Origin: Trichoplax adhaerens
Taxonomy: Eukaryota > Placozoa > Uniplacotomia > Trichoplacea > Trichoplacidae
Direction: 5' to 3'
Length of the DNA stretch: 64,000 bases
NCBI RefSeq assembly: GCF_000150275.1
Contig: NW_002060955.1
Coordinates: 350,886 to 414,885, forward strand
The first letter of the stretch is position 1, and each line of letters starts with the position of its first letter. Below are positions 11,740 to 23,620 of the stretch, piece after piece. A program made the translations under genes and the position numbers. The notes below the pieces were generated by a model. The model had not been told where the DNA came from and ran no database searches. It saw only the letters and a list, made by a program, of their open reading frames with translations.

Positions 11740-13000
11740 CAAATCCACATGGGAGACCTTATGTAGTAAATGCGTCTCTCAATAACGATCTAAGGTCAAG
11801 TGGTCTTTATTTTTTAAAAGGCATTTATTACAAGGTTTTAGGAATAGTAGAGCAATAATGAATTACTACAAGAATCTGGTCTAAAATCCAAAGTATTCCT
11901 AGCTCAAAGCGAAGTAAAGTTTCCTCTCCTCCGTGAGCTCATCTCGGCAGTTCTTATAAACATTTCGTTCAATCCATTGATGACAACTTGATTCATCGAC
12001 AATCAGACAGCAGTCATCAAACAAAATACTTTTCTCGAATAGTACATCATTGCCTTTTACAATCTAAATCAATCTACTTAAGATGTCACTACGCTTCTAA
12101 TAACGTCTAGCCCCTTTCTCCAAAGGGCATCTTAACAACGATAGTGTTTCTACCTACATCAATTACTAGCTGATGTTAGTGCATAGTTACGACCAGAGAG
12201 AGCAACCTCTACACTCTAATGAAGACTTGCAAGTGTTGAGAAGGCTTACTCAAGATTGTGCAGACATCCTACGGTATAATGGTATAATCCACTTGTAATA
12301 AAAGTGTCTCACAATAACTATCTTAGGCAAGTGGTATTTTCTAAAAGGCTTTAGGACTTGCAAGTGTTAGGAAGACTTACGCAAGATTCTACAAATACTC
12401 TACGGCAGAGATCTGCAACATCTTGTCTACCTGATATTAGTGCAGTATTAATGACACTGAATAGCTATGCTGCAACCAGAAGGAGCAACTTCTGCAGTTA
12501 GGACTTGCAAATGATAGGAAGGCTTACTCAAGATTTTACAGACACCCTACGGCGGAGGTCTGCAACATCTTGTCTACCTGATATTAGTGCAGTATTAATG
12601 ACACTGAATAGCTATGCTGCAACCAGAAGGAGCAACTTCTGCAGTTAGGACTTGCAAGTGATAGGAAGGCTTACTCAAGATTTTACAGACACCCTACGGC
12701 GGAGGTCTGCAACATCTTGTCTACCTGATATTAGTACAGTATCGATGGCACAGAATAGCTATGTTGCGACCAGAAGGAGCAACCTCTATAATTAGGACTT
12801 GCAAATGTTAGGAAGGCTTGCTCAAGATTGTGTAGGCATCCTACGGTATAAGCGTGTAATCCACCGTCGAAGATAGAAAAACCGGGAGAGGTCTGTGGAC
12901 TAATAGAGGTTCCTCCTCAATACTTCACTAATGTCAGGCAGATTAGGACTTCCCAAGTGTTAGAAAGGCTTATTGAAGATTCTACAGACACCCGACTGTA
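11740..13000. repeat. Tandem array with a 147-bp unit
   Basis: Units begin at TTAGGACTTGCAA...; the adenine of AGGACTTG lies at 12353, 12500, 12647 and 12794, so the spacing is exactly 147 bp three times. Each unit holds AAGGCTTACTCAAGATT, CAGACACCCTACGG, ATCTTGTCTACCTGATATTA, GCAGTATTAATGACACTGAA and CAACCAGAAGGAGCAACTTC. Units two and three are nearly identical; flanking copies (about 12192-12290, 12955-13050) are more diverged. A related flank (11775-11825 and 12300-12350) repeats the words TCTCAATAACGATCTAAGG and AAAAGGC. The array is non-coding. Confidence 0.9.
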
Positions 13001-13130
13001 GAATGGTAAATAATCTACCATTGAGGCTACAAAAGTTGGGAGGGGGTCTGCGGACTAGTGCATCCAGTCTGCACAAACAGACTTGACTGCTTGTACTGAT
13101 GGTTGTCCTGACATTTAGAAACCTCTAAAA

Positions 13131-13755
13131 TATTAGTGTAGTATTGAGAACAAAAAATAGCTTTTACGAATCCTAGTTATTAGCTTGCTCATCTCTAATT
13201 ATGCCTAAATTATTCTATGTTACAACGTAGAATAATATTAGTGCAGTATTGAGAACAAAAATAGCTATTACGAATCCTAGTTGTTAGCTTGCTCATCTCT
13301 AATTATGCCTAAATTATTCTGTTACAACGTAGAATAATATTAGTGCAGTATTGAGAACAAAACAGAGCTTTTACGAATCCTAGTTATTAGCTTGCTTATC
13401 TCTAATTATGCCTAAATTATTCCATGTTACAACGTAGAATAATATTAGTGCAGTATTGAGAACAAAACAGAGCTATTACGAATCCTAGTTGTTAGCTTAC
13501 TCATCTCTAATTATGCCTAAATTATTCCATGTTACAACGTAGAATAATATTAGTGCAGTATTGAGAACAAAACAGAGCTATTACGAATCCTAGTCGTTAG
13601 CTTACTCATCTCTAATTATGCCTAAATTATTCCATGTTACAACGTAGAATAATATTAGTGCAGTATTGAGAACAAAACAGAGCTATTACGAATCCTAGTT
13701 GTTAGCTTGCTCATCTCTAATTATGCCTAAATTATTCTATGTTACAACGTAGAAT
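13131..13755. repeat. Tandem array of six ~105-bp units with an internal palindrome
   Basis: TATTAGTG(C/T)AGTATTGAG starts at 13131, 13236, 13338, 13443, 13548 and 13653, giving spacings of 105, 102, 105, 105 and 105. Each unit ends in a near-perfect inverted repeat, ATTATTCTATGTT AC AACGTAGAATAAT, which could fold as a stem of about 13 pairs with one G-T pair. In several copies the stem has C in place of T (TTCCATGTT), weakening it slightly. The units are very alike, so the array is young or homogenised. The TATTAGTGCAGTATT start is shared with the 147-bp family next to it. Confidence 0.93.
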
Positions 13756-15400
13756 TATGTTACTGAGTAGCAATAGCCATGTTACGACCAGAGGGAGAAC
13801 CTCTCTACGTGTATGGTTAGGACTTCTAAGGGTTAGGAAGAGTTACCGTAGCTTGTGCAGACACCCTACGGTATTCACGCCGACGAGGGTATAAAAATTG
13901 CAGGTACTAGGTAGCTAATGGACTGTTTTATTAGTCTACTATACTTTTAATTCATTCTTGATAGATGCGATAACTATTCTACAATGGCAGTATTGCAGCA
14001 TGCAAATATTCTACGAAGCCAGTGGATAAGTATGCAAAGTATCACCAATAGAGTAATTTCCTTTAAATAATAGTTCTAAATTTTATTAATGTCAAGCCTC
14101 TTTATCATCATTTCCGCATTATAAAGTTTAGATTGATTGAAACAGTCATAAGTAGTCGTAAGCTATCGTATACCTATCAATCTTGTTACATTAGTGAATA
14201 GCTTAATACAGAATAATTCGAAGGAGTACAGCAGAGATTAATGCCTCCAATAATAAGTGAGCAAGTGCAAAAGAGAGTACTACAAATTACACTAATTCTA
14301 ATCTATTTTTCAGCAGTCCTCCCTATATCAATTTGCTGTTTTAATACTGTAATTTCTTCCGCGCTAAACTCTAAGTGTGATACTGTATTTTTTTGTAGAC
14401 CTCGTCTATTCCATAGAGACACGGACTTTGAGGCTTCTAGAGAAGTGCGGAAGTAGCTACAAACTACATTTCCTTGCCTATAAATTCCTTATTCGAGTAA
14501 TCGCTATGACATCAAATGGATCTCCAATTTCTTTTTACTCACGATATCTTTTACTCTAAAAACTATGTCGACAAGAATTAATTATGATGCACATAAACAT
14601 GATAAAAGTTATTTCATGTAGTCGTTGTCAGTAATATTTCAATACAGGAAGAATAAAACTGTATCAATTCTGTTCATTTACACTGACTGTAAAATACGAG
14701 TAACAACACTGATGAATGAGTTTAATCAATCAAATTAGCATTTATTATGTCAAATGATTAATTATAACGATTCGACATCAAAGCAAAAACAATTAAAAAA
14801 TAAAGTAAGTATAAAACAATGTATCAAAATATTGCAATACAGCAATTCTTGCTGTATTTCTCCTGACAGACAAAGTTCAGCCTACTACTATCTTGGAACA
14901 AAGTAAGTCATGCGAGTTTAAATACTACCGCAAATCTACCACCGTCAATGCATTAATAACAGTCCATTATTAGACTACGTTGGTGATCGTGAACATACAG
15001 TAAGACTGCATTGGGACTTGAATTAGAATGCTATGAACGCCTGATAACCACATGACTACGTGTTAAAAATAAATCTACATCCAGAATATAATAATTTGAT
15101 ATTACAACATTCAAAAAAGGAATGTACGGCCAATAAAACTTCCATGTCGCTAAAAATTAGTAATTTCTACAGTAGTATCAATTGGCAATGCTGCAAACAA
15201 CATAAACAAATTATTATCTGCACTGAGTGTTAACAGCGTGTTGCGAAAATATCCTCAACCTCCATCTTACAAATATGCATGCTATAATTAATAACTTATA
15301 ATTAAGAAATTTCAAATAATTTTCAATTAAAAAAATAGGTAAAAAGCTTTCCAACTTAAACGATGAATGGTACATTTCAGAGCAGCCCTGTGGGCATTTT
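13756..15400. other. Gene-free interval after the arrays
   Basis: One more diverged copy of the 147-bp family lies at about 13790-13890 (GACCAGAGGGAGAACCTC, GTTAGGACTTCTAAGG, GCAGACACCCTACGGTATT). Beyond 13.9 kb I see no clear exon. The plus-strand frame at 14241-14456 has no family look. Some 3' exons of the minus-strand ARAP gene could be hidden here, because its normal C-terminal domains were not found. Confidence 0.5.
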
Positions 15401-18400
15401 CTACAACGATAATATGTCTATTTTGGCCACCATAGTGTCCCAATCTTCTATTGTATTGTACATAACCTCTATAATGTTCGCTGTTTAACTTTCAATGACA
15501 GCTCGCTAAAGAACTAATTGATTATTAACTGTGATTAGACTTTGCGCGACAAGTAAACATCTCAGGAGGCAACTAGCTAGTAAAATATACTAAAGTAATC
15601 AAAGTTAATTTCTTACCTTTCTCGGCAGCATTTCCTTGCTTGAGAGTGTGTCATCAAATCTAAATATAAAAAAGCGATTCTTACAATGTACATCCTATTA
15701 AGTCTAGCTATTTATAGCCTGTAAAACTTACTTCCTAAAAAGTACTTCATGTTCAGCTATGATATCATGCAACGAGCCGAGAGCAATATCCACTTCACCT
15801 ATTGCCATTTCTTCATTGGAATGCTGCGATATGATATTATCATTAGACCGATAAAGCGAAAATGTTATTCAAATCTAACTTATCTAGCTATAATGATACG
15901 TATTACAATTGCCTAATTTTTACTTCAAGTATCCTACTACCTGCAACTGAAAAAGAGTAGGCGTAAAAACCAACGCAAGGTTGTCTACCGACATCAGATT
16001 TATTCGATAATGTTCTGACACACTAAAACGTAAAATGATAAAAAAATTATTTTTAATATGCATATTGCCTATTTTGTAAATAGAATTTATTCTTTAAATT
16101 ATAATAAAAAATTCTACAGGGCTAAAATTTATGATAATACGGAATAATATTATAGTACGTATAATACTGGTTTCTGTAAGGGCATGATCAAAGTTAGCTG
16201 AGTTCAATATAGCAAAGAGTATGTATTTATATTTCTAGCAGTAATACATGCAACTAACTCTCCTTCATACCTAACAAGATGTTTTATCAAGTATCGGCAA
16301 GTTCGATAATTAACTTCGGGCAAGTCATCTAAAAATCCTTTCAGAGCTTCAATCTTTTCAGATTTACTATTGATACCTACATGGAAGGAGTGATGAGTAA
16401 AAATAAGTAAACACCAAATTATAGCCTACGAAATTTTAACTATTATTTAACTTACTGTAAGTACAAATGATACTATCTGACCGCCTTTGCGTAAAGATCG
16501 ATTCCGGTAATGTACGAAAATATTTCTTAAGTGTTGATGCAACATCATGTACCGAATAGACTTCTGGATCTATGACTACATTAGCAGCATCTGAAATAGA
16601 GCAAACGGTTCAAGTTTTGATCATTATTGTCACAGTAAATACAATAATACAAATTTATCAATACATATGTGTCTATCGAATACATAAAATTTGACGGCAA
16701 TTCGGTACTACATGGCACTAATTCGTTAAAGCTAACTATACTTTTTACCTGCGTTAAACGCCTTACGCAGCTGCTCAACCATATTATTTCTACCACTCTT
16801 TCTGTAAATGCCTTCTTCTTGAAGGCCTATCAAAGCAATTGATGTACGTCAATTAATGTAATCTTTTAGCACAAAGAATTTCTTCAACTTCATTGTATGG
16901 CTTATTCACTAAATTCTACTTAGTATTTTGAGCTCACTAACCATATTCGGCAATGAAGCGTATACAAGTATCGACAACGTATGGAATACCGTCAGCAGTA
17001 TCTTGGTGTTCAATTGGAACCTCGAAAACCTGGCCGATATCAGCGAAATTTAGAATTTAGCAGTCGTCAGTGTTATGATAAAAAAAGCAAGATCGATGCG
17101 TACTAACATCAAAAAAGGATTGCTCTCCTTACTTTACAATATAGCGTGAATGGCATTACTGTTAAATTAAAACGCAATAACCTTAATTTTCCATGTAATC
17201 GCTTCAACCCATTCTCTTGCTTCTTCCGCATTACTTGCACGACAGGTGTAACTTCTGTATCAATTCAAGGTCAGTAAATCATTAGCTCGAAACATTGAAT
17301 AAACAACCTCGTGCTTGATATATATTGAACTGTAACATAAAGCTGTTTGAAGCGATATTTTACAACACTTTGACTATAATTACAAAGCATATGACTATAC
17401 CGTTGTTGTGTAGATATTACAATCTCGCAATTTCCTAAAATTGAAGAGGATAAAAGTAAAAAGAGAATTTACAAATTACTTTACGTCAATGCCAAATATA
17501 GGAATGTTTTCCGTAAAGTTTTCCATGAAAGAATCTCATACCTTGTACAGATACATCAGTTATTGAGCTTACGCTGATTCTACCAGCCACCTATTGAATA
17601 AGAATGTACTATTTTTATTAGATGACTTCGTTATAAATGTGGACATGTACGCGTATATTTTACTTACGGATGCATCCTTATGATAAATGAGTTCCTTTGG
17701 TGTTAAAACAAAGTAACGTTTGAGGAATCTCTGTAAAACATATCGATCAATGTGTTTCCATTACAAAGACAGTGAGTATGCGATGAATTCAATATAGGTA
17801 AGTAATCAAAATATCTTTTTCATCAATATTTACATCATAAGTTTGGGGTCCTTTCTTGTCTAGGTATCCTTGCTTGATGATTTCAGAACTAGGTGGTAAC
17901 TGTAAACATACCATGAAAATCAATAGTCAATTTCAAAAGTAGAGGAAGGGGCAACTTTTAATAATTTTGCAATTTTTTTCTGATGCAGAGCAATATTCTC
18001 TATGAGCGTCATGAACTGTTAGTAGGTCACAAAAATGGGTCAAAAGTAGCATCAATATTTGGAATCAAATACAAATTAAACATTAACTATAGAATCTAAA
18101 TAGGAATAACTTTTATTAATGTCAGAACCAATTTTAGCTTGAGAATACCTTAACCGAGGATAACTTTCCAGGATTTAACATTTCACCACCCAAATCTAAT
18201 ATTATTAATTTAATTTAAAACCGTAAGATACTAGTACAGTTAGGCTGTCATGAAATAATAGTATGAATTTGTACCATCATAATGGGCTTGCAATAATTCC
18301 TAAAGTAAATAAAATACAGTAATTAAATGCGAGTAGCGATAGACTCTGTAGCAAAAAATTTCATTCGAGCTGCTTGAGCAATATCGTACCACTTGTAGCG

Positions 18401-21400
18401 GTTGATCGTGAAGAATAGCCGACTGAATGGCTGTCATAGATTCATGAGTAAAAGATGCAGGTATATATTTTTAGAATTAAAATACAACTATCGATGATTT
18501 AAATTAAATTCACGTAATATAATTTCAGTATTATCTTACGAGAAAAGCCTTCCGTGCTCACATATTTCACCTTGATGTAAAAATTAGTGATATGATGTAA
18601 CAAAATGATTTCATAGTATCAAATTATAAGACTATCAAAATCAGTGTAGAGAAAAGGGATCAGCGTCACTAAAATTTTTAAGCTATCGACATTAATTTTT
18701 GCACATCATGTTACAATACAACGACATAATAGAAAAGTGAAACACTAGACTACAAAGACATTTAGGCGTCTATAAGTCGACTACACTACATCGGATACTT
18801 ACATCGGCACCAGAGAGTAATAAATTAAGAGTTTCAAGGATATTATCGGTTTTTACAACCTCGCATAAAGCCTTACAAATAAATTAGAATAAAAATTAGT
18901 ATATCTGCTAGCACCATGCATACTCGATATTTATTTTTTATGAAGATTATCCTTTCCTGCATGGATATAGATATGATAACTATTTCGTAAAGTTTACCTC
19001 TCCCAATCCTTTTGCATCGCCTTTGAATTTAGAAAATTGATAAAATTCTTTCTTTACGTATTTACTTTTAATAAATTCCAGCCTTTGAACACTAAAAGGT
19101 AAACGTCAAAGTTGAAAATTTGATCATGAAATTACAAAATTTTTAAATAGTGAAATTTTTTGCGTACTCATTCACATTCGGATTAATCTTATCGTATTGT
19201 GTAATGGCATATTGGAAAAATTTGTTTGAATTCTTATTGCCTATTTCTTGGAAAAGCTAATGGATTGAAGAGTAAAATATTCTTTCAAGATAAAGACTGA
19301 AATTATTGGAAGGACTATTTATTAGTTAATAACGGTCACAGCAGCCAGCCAATAATTTATTTGTTGATCTTTCATCTGCTTTTATTACCTTGATACGAGC
19401 AGGAGTCCATTTGGAATCTAAGGTAATTGATTTAACTTTAGAAAAATCGGTACTGATTTTACGATGGAAGCCAGCGCATTTCTCACATATAGTTATGCCT
19501 AAGTTAATAACGGCCCATTCGGGATCTCTAGATAGACAGTCCGCACAAATTCTATTACTGCTGTTATGGTAGATATATTTCTTAACTTCCATTGCAGGGA
19601 GTGAGCCACCATCATCAAGATTTTGTAATGCAATCTTGATAGCTCCTTGTATGGTAGAGATCCATGCTAGCATGTCTTCTTCGTTCTCTGCTTGCAACTT
19701 CAATTCTTTATCGCATAAACTCAAAATAAATTTATATTTGGCTCTGTCTTGAATTCGAACACTAGACGTCTTACTATCAATTCTTCGCAGCACTTTATTG
19801 TCTAAGTAATCTTGTTGATTGTGATAACAGCATATGTATTGATCTTTAATAACCATAAATAATTTTTTCCCACCCGATCTTTTGAGATAACCAGCTTTGG
19901 TAGGATTTTCCATGTTTCCTCCGGTTAACTCCTCCACTCGTCGAGTTTCCTTTATAATTCCACTAGTTAACGCCATAACCCACAGCTGTACATCTTCAAA
20001 CGTTCCAGTCTTAAAATTATATTGTTCAGGAAATGTGTCTAAAACGAATTTAAAGCCGCTTTTGGCGTTATCGGATTTTATTTCAGCACTTTTCATTTCC
20101 GACACTGGAACGATATCTAACAATTTATTCTTTTCTTCGTTGTCATAAAACTTCAAGGTCTTTGAATCATATTTCACCCATATCTTTTCCGATGGAATTC
20201 GAGATTTAGAAACAGTTAGGTATCCTTCACGTGCCATACTACTGGCAGCTTTCTAAATTGGTAAAAAAAAAAACATCCAAGCTAGAGTAAATATTGATGA
20301 TATAAAGCAATAGACATCATCACGTATCTTGTAATACTATGATGTTACCACTCTTACAATATTCATCACATCCATGGTAGACCAATAAATTGTCAGTTAA
20401 TTCATAGCAATCAACTTCAAACTAATACCTTAGCATCTTCCGGTTTCGAAATGAAAGGCTGGAATGAGTGCTGCACCTAGTTGATAATTAATGATAATAT
20501 TTCCTTAATGAAATACGAAATCAAATGATTAGAAATGAAATACACTACGCGTGGCAATTGAACATATTGAGAAACTTTTAAAAAGGACATTGCTGTATTT
20601 CATTCCAACGCATGGTACAGTAGTTATGAAGGCGATTTAACAGATAGAGCTACTGTAAGTTTATAAATTCAGCATTATTCGTATAATTATCGACTGGTCC
20701 TGGATTGAAAGACTATACTACAATCTTGCAACACTAAAGTGAAATATTGCTGATGGTGTTGCAATTTTGCCAGAAGTAGAATTGCCAAGATTAGCTGTTA
20801 TTATGTCAATAAATTACAAAAGCAAATAACTCCATTAATTCTAAGGTAGTATAGCACAAGGACAGTAACTGCTGCCACTTTGAATATTTTTTTCGATTAG
20901 TTGGCCAATAAAATAGCCCATACGTATCAATATTCATGAACTGTAGTGATCTATACCGTAATCCAGTCTGCCGTTTCGTCGTCTTCTTCCACTGCTATAG
21001 CTTGAAAGCATGGAAGAAATGGAATAAATGATTAATCATTGATATCAAATGTCATCTAGGTAACAAAGTATTCTAATCATCGCATGGATGGGTATCAATA
21101 ATGGAAAAGGTACATATAACTGTGTTGCAGTTTAGTATGACATGAGTACTGTCTAAAATGGTGAGGTAAAATGGAAATTATATGCCAACTATTTCTTGGT
21201 TGTTTTTCATGTTTAAATAATGTCGATGTACAGTAAGTTCCATGTTTGAATTGATCTTCAAGCAAGACTGTCGTATTGAGAAGGTGTTCTATACCATCAT
21301 CTAGATTATTCAAATATTTATCCTCTCTATTAAATGATGCAGTACTTACGAGGTGGTTCTATTAGACTGTTAGGAGGAGCCCGAGGAGAGGATTGAACGT

Positions 21401-21914
21401 AGCTTGCTGGCGATGTAGGTGTCCTTGGCGAGCGGTTTTCAACAGATTTCGGCAATTCTGGCGGTAGCCGTCCGGGTCGTTGTTTAGCTGGCGTTGGATT
21501 TTGTTCAGGTATAGGCCCATGAGCATAAATATGATAGTCAGAATCAGTGCTTGAATCATCCAATTGATAGAAACTTTGATGTATTGAGCTATCGCGGATG
21601 GATTGATAGGCAGATTCTTCCGAGAGAGAATCGCGATTTCGCGTTGGAGTGGGTGGTTTGGGTCGGTAAACTTCTGGAAAACTTGATTGTCTATTCATAT
21701 GGCCCACTTTCTCCTTGGGTGTTGAGCTTGTGGCATCGGCGCCATGTTCGGATGATGTCCGATGTAAGAGATCAGGTCTAGGTGGAGGAACGGGTGGTGG
21801 TGGCTTCCTATTCGGTGGACGAATATTACTATATGGGCTGGAAGAATTAGCAACGGCAGGTTGAGGCTCTGGTGGTCGACGAGCCGGTCTAACTTTTGGT
21901 TTAATATCGGTCAT
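15401..21914 (-). CDS. ARAP: ARAP-like ArfGAP/RhoGAP with ankyrin repeats and PH domains
   Basis: Exons from the 5' end: 21350-21914, 20957-21000, 19389-20252, 19168-19256, 18998-19091, 18803-18871, 18540-18570, 18390-18430, 18275-18299, 18149-18195, 17956-18015, 17834-17899, 17668-17730, 17542-17590, 17401-17434, 17182-17254, 16942-17029, 16749-16826, 16456-16590, 16271-16376, 15941-16022, 15732-15823, 15617-15659; all phases match (about 946 residues). Order: Pro-rich tail, PH, PH, ArfGAP (CADC-x16-CEKC, finger Arg in CAGFHR), ankyrin repeats (LNLLLSGAD, VVELLQAHYD), one PH (KQGYLDKKG to AREWVEAITW), RhoGAP (GIYRKSG with the finger Arg, NLALVFTPTLFQ). ARAPs switch off Arf and Rho GTPases at membranes under phosphoinositide control. 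The last exon is unsure: 15618 region donor is phase 0, and both a stop at 15418 and one at 15401 are possible. An N-terminal SAM domain, a second middle PH, RA and final PH are not seen. ATG 21912 may be preceded by further exons. Confidence 0.92.
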
Positions 21915-21941
21915 GATGTCCTATGAACACCAATACGATGA

Positions 21942-22440
21942 GAAAGTTAGAAAGCAGGCGCCCAACTACGATAGCATAACTTACTTTGTTACTATTTGAT
22001 GTAGTATTAGCAGTAATAGCATATCAAAGATAGAAAACATTGCTCAAAAATGATTGCAATTATTTGACGTACATTGAAGATGATGTGAAAGCTAGAAAGT
22101 AGCGCCCAAAGGGCATAACTTATTTTGTAACTATCTAATGTAGTATGAGCAGTAATAGCATGTCAAAAGTTTGAAAGTATTACTCCAAAATGATTGCAAT
22201 GATTTGATGTACTATTTCACTACAAAATAGGATGTGAAAGTTAGAGAAAGCAGCCAGCAAGTGTCCAAGTGTATAACTCACTTTGTAACTATTTGATGTT
22301 GTAGGAGCAGTAATAGCGTGTCAAAGTTAGATAGCATTGCTCAAAAACTTTTACAACTACGTATTTAGTGTCCTACTAGCATTGATAGGATAAGAAAAGT
22401 GAGTAAGTAGTGCATAGTGCCATAGCATAAAATGCACTTT
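21942..22440. repeat. Diverged tandem repeat, about four ~145-157-bp units
   Basis: GAAAGTTAGAAAGCAG-GCCCAA, followed by CATAACTTACTTTGT-ACTATTTGATGTAGTA and GCAGTAATAGCATATCAAAG, starts near 21942, 22087, 22236 and 22393. The copies drift by many substitutions. The array abuts the first recognised ARAP coding exon, so it lies in that gene's 5' flank or first intron. Confidence 0.75.
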
Positions 22441-23342
22441 GCAACTCCTTCTCACACTTCGTTTGTGAGCTAAATGCGATCAGAACAGGATGGTAACATT
22501 TACTGTCCCAGCAATAAAGTTCAGGCAGGATTCGTGGGCAAAAAACTTGGATTTGATTGACTAAATGGCGTTAATTGGATTACTGGCCATCCACTAAACG
22601 AGCGATCTTAGAAGTCATCAAGTAACTTATCACACTGGTAGAATGAATAAGTGGAAAGTTTGCCTCTTTCGTGGACACCAGTAATATGATAGTCAAGAAG
22701 TAACTAGGCTAGAATCAGAAAAGATGAACGTTAAGCTAAAGATGCATGAATAAGGGGATTTGACAGATGGATTAATAATCAATTTATTTAGACGCAATGA
22801 GAATGGTATCGCTTGAACAAACATTTAGTAATGTATTTCCGACCATTGTTGGCCTATTATTGCACTTTGCGATGCGATGATCATTTCTGTCCATTTTAAA
22901 CTCATTTTCAATATCGTTGTAGCCAATACTTTAGTCAATTCGAAGTTGTCTATCAGCGCCAATGAATGTTAAAATAATCTACCATACGTATAGGAGCATT
23001 GAATGATGAAAATAAATGAACCTGATTGCAGACAACAGGAAAGAGGCAACATATGCTAGTAGAGTACACTAGATACGCATATTCAAGGACATGAAGTTGC
23101 TATTTTATTGCTGTAGGTGATTAGTCACTAAGAACTTGTAAAATGCGATTCTACTGTACGTCTAGGGCATCCGTTGGCGTATTATGCTAAATATGCTATG
23201 GTGAACTGTAAACTATTCTAGCATGCTCAATTAAATTAGGATATATCCCGTATCTGATTTGGCGACCATGACATTTTGTAATGGGTTATTTGGAAGAAAT
23301 GAAGTTATTATCCCAGCGAGATTGATCGAATGTCGCTGCGAT

Positions 23343-23620
23343 TAACATCCACTGACGAGTATTGCCGTCAAGGCATTTTGATCAATACGACATGAATGCC
23401 ATCTCCATGATTTAAAGTCCTAGCCATAGAGGTAAAAGGAGAGCAGATCGAATAATCCCTTTAGTAAGAGGATTCAAGAATCGATAGAAATAATACGCTC
23501 TAACATTTACTAGCGAGTAATTAGTCGTCATGTCAAGCCATTTTGAGCAAGACTACGTGACTGCCATCTCCGTGATTGCAAATTTTAGTCATAGAAGTAA
23601 AACGAATGCAGATTTTGATA
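23343..23620. repeat. Diverged direct repeat, period ~158 bp
   Basis: TAACATCCACTGACGAGTA, GTCAAGGCATTTTGA-CAA-AC, TGAATGCCATCTCCATGATT and TAGCCATAGAGGTAAAA (from 23343) recur as TAACATTTACTAGCGAGTA, GTCAAGCCATTTTGAGCAAGAC, TGACTGCCATCTCCGTGATT and TAGTCATAGAAGTAAAA (from 23501). Confidence 0.7.

Noticed and set aside
11463-11858. 131-codon plus-strand frame next to the PRPSAP start
   Set aside because: It overlaps the PRPSAP 5' flank, has no family similarity, and its 3' part is copied in the repeat flank at 12300, so it is likely chance.
14241-14456. 71-codon plus-strand frame with a hydrophobic stretch
   Set aside because: A single hydrophobic run in AT-rich DNA is expected by chance; no splice or family support.
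17455-17541. Apparent frameshift in the ARAP PH domain (SFMENFTENIPIFG in another frame)
   Set aside because: The stretch is an intron. Using the donor at 17541 and the acceptor at 17435 restores phase and gives a normal PH strand (NCEIVISTQQRSYTC).
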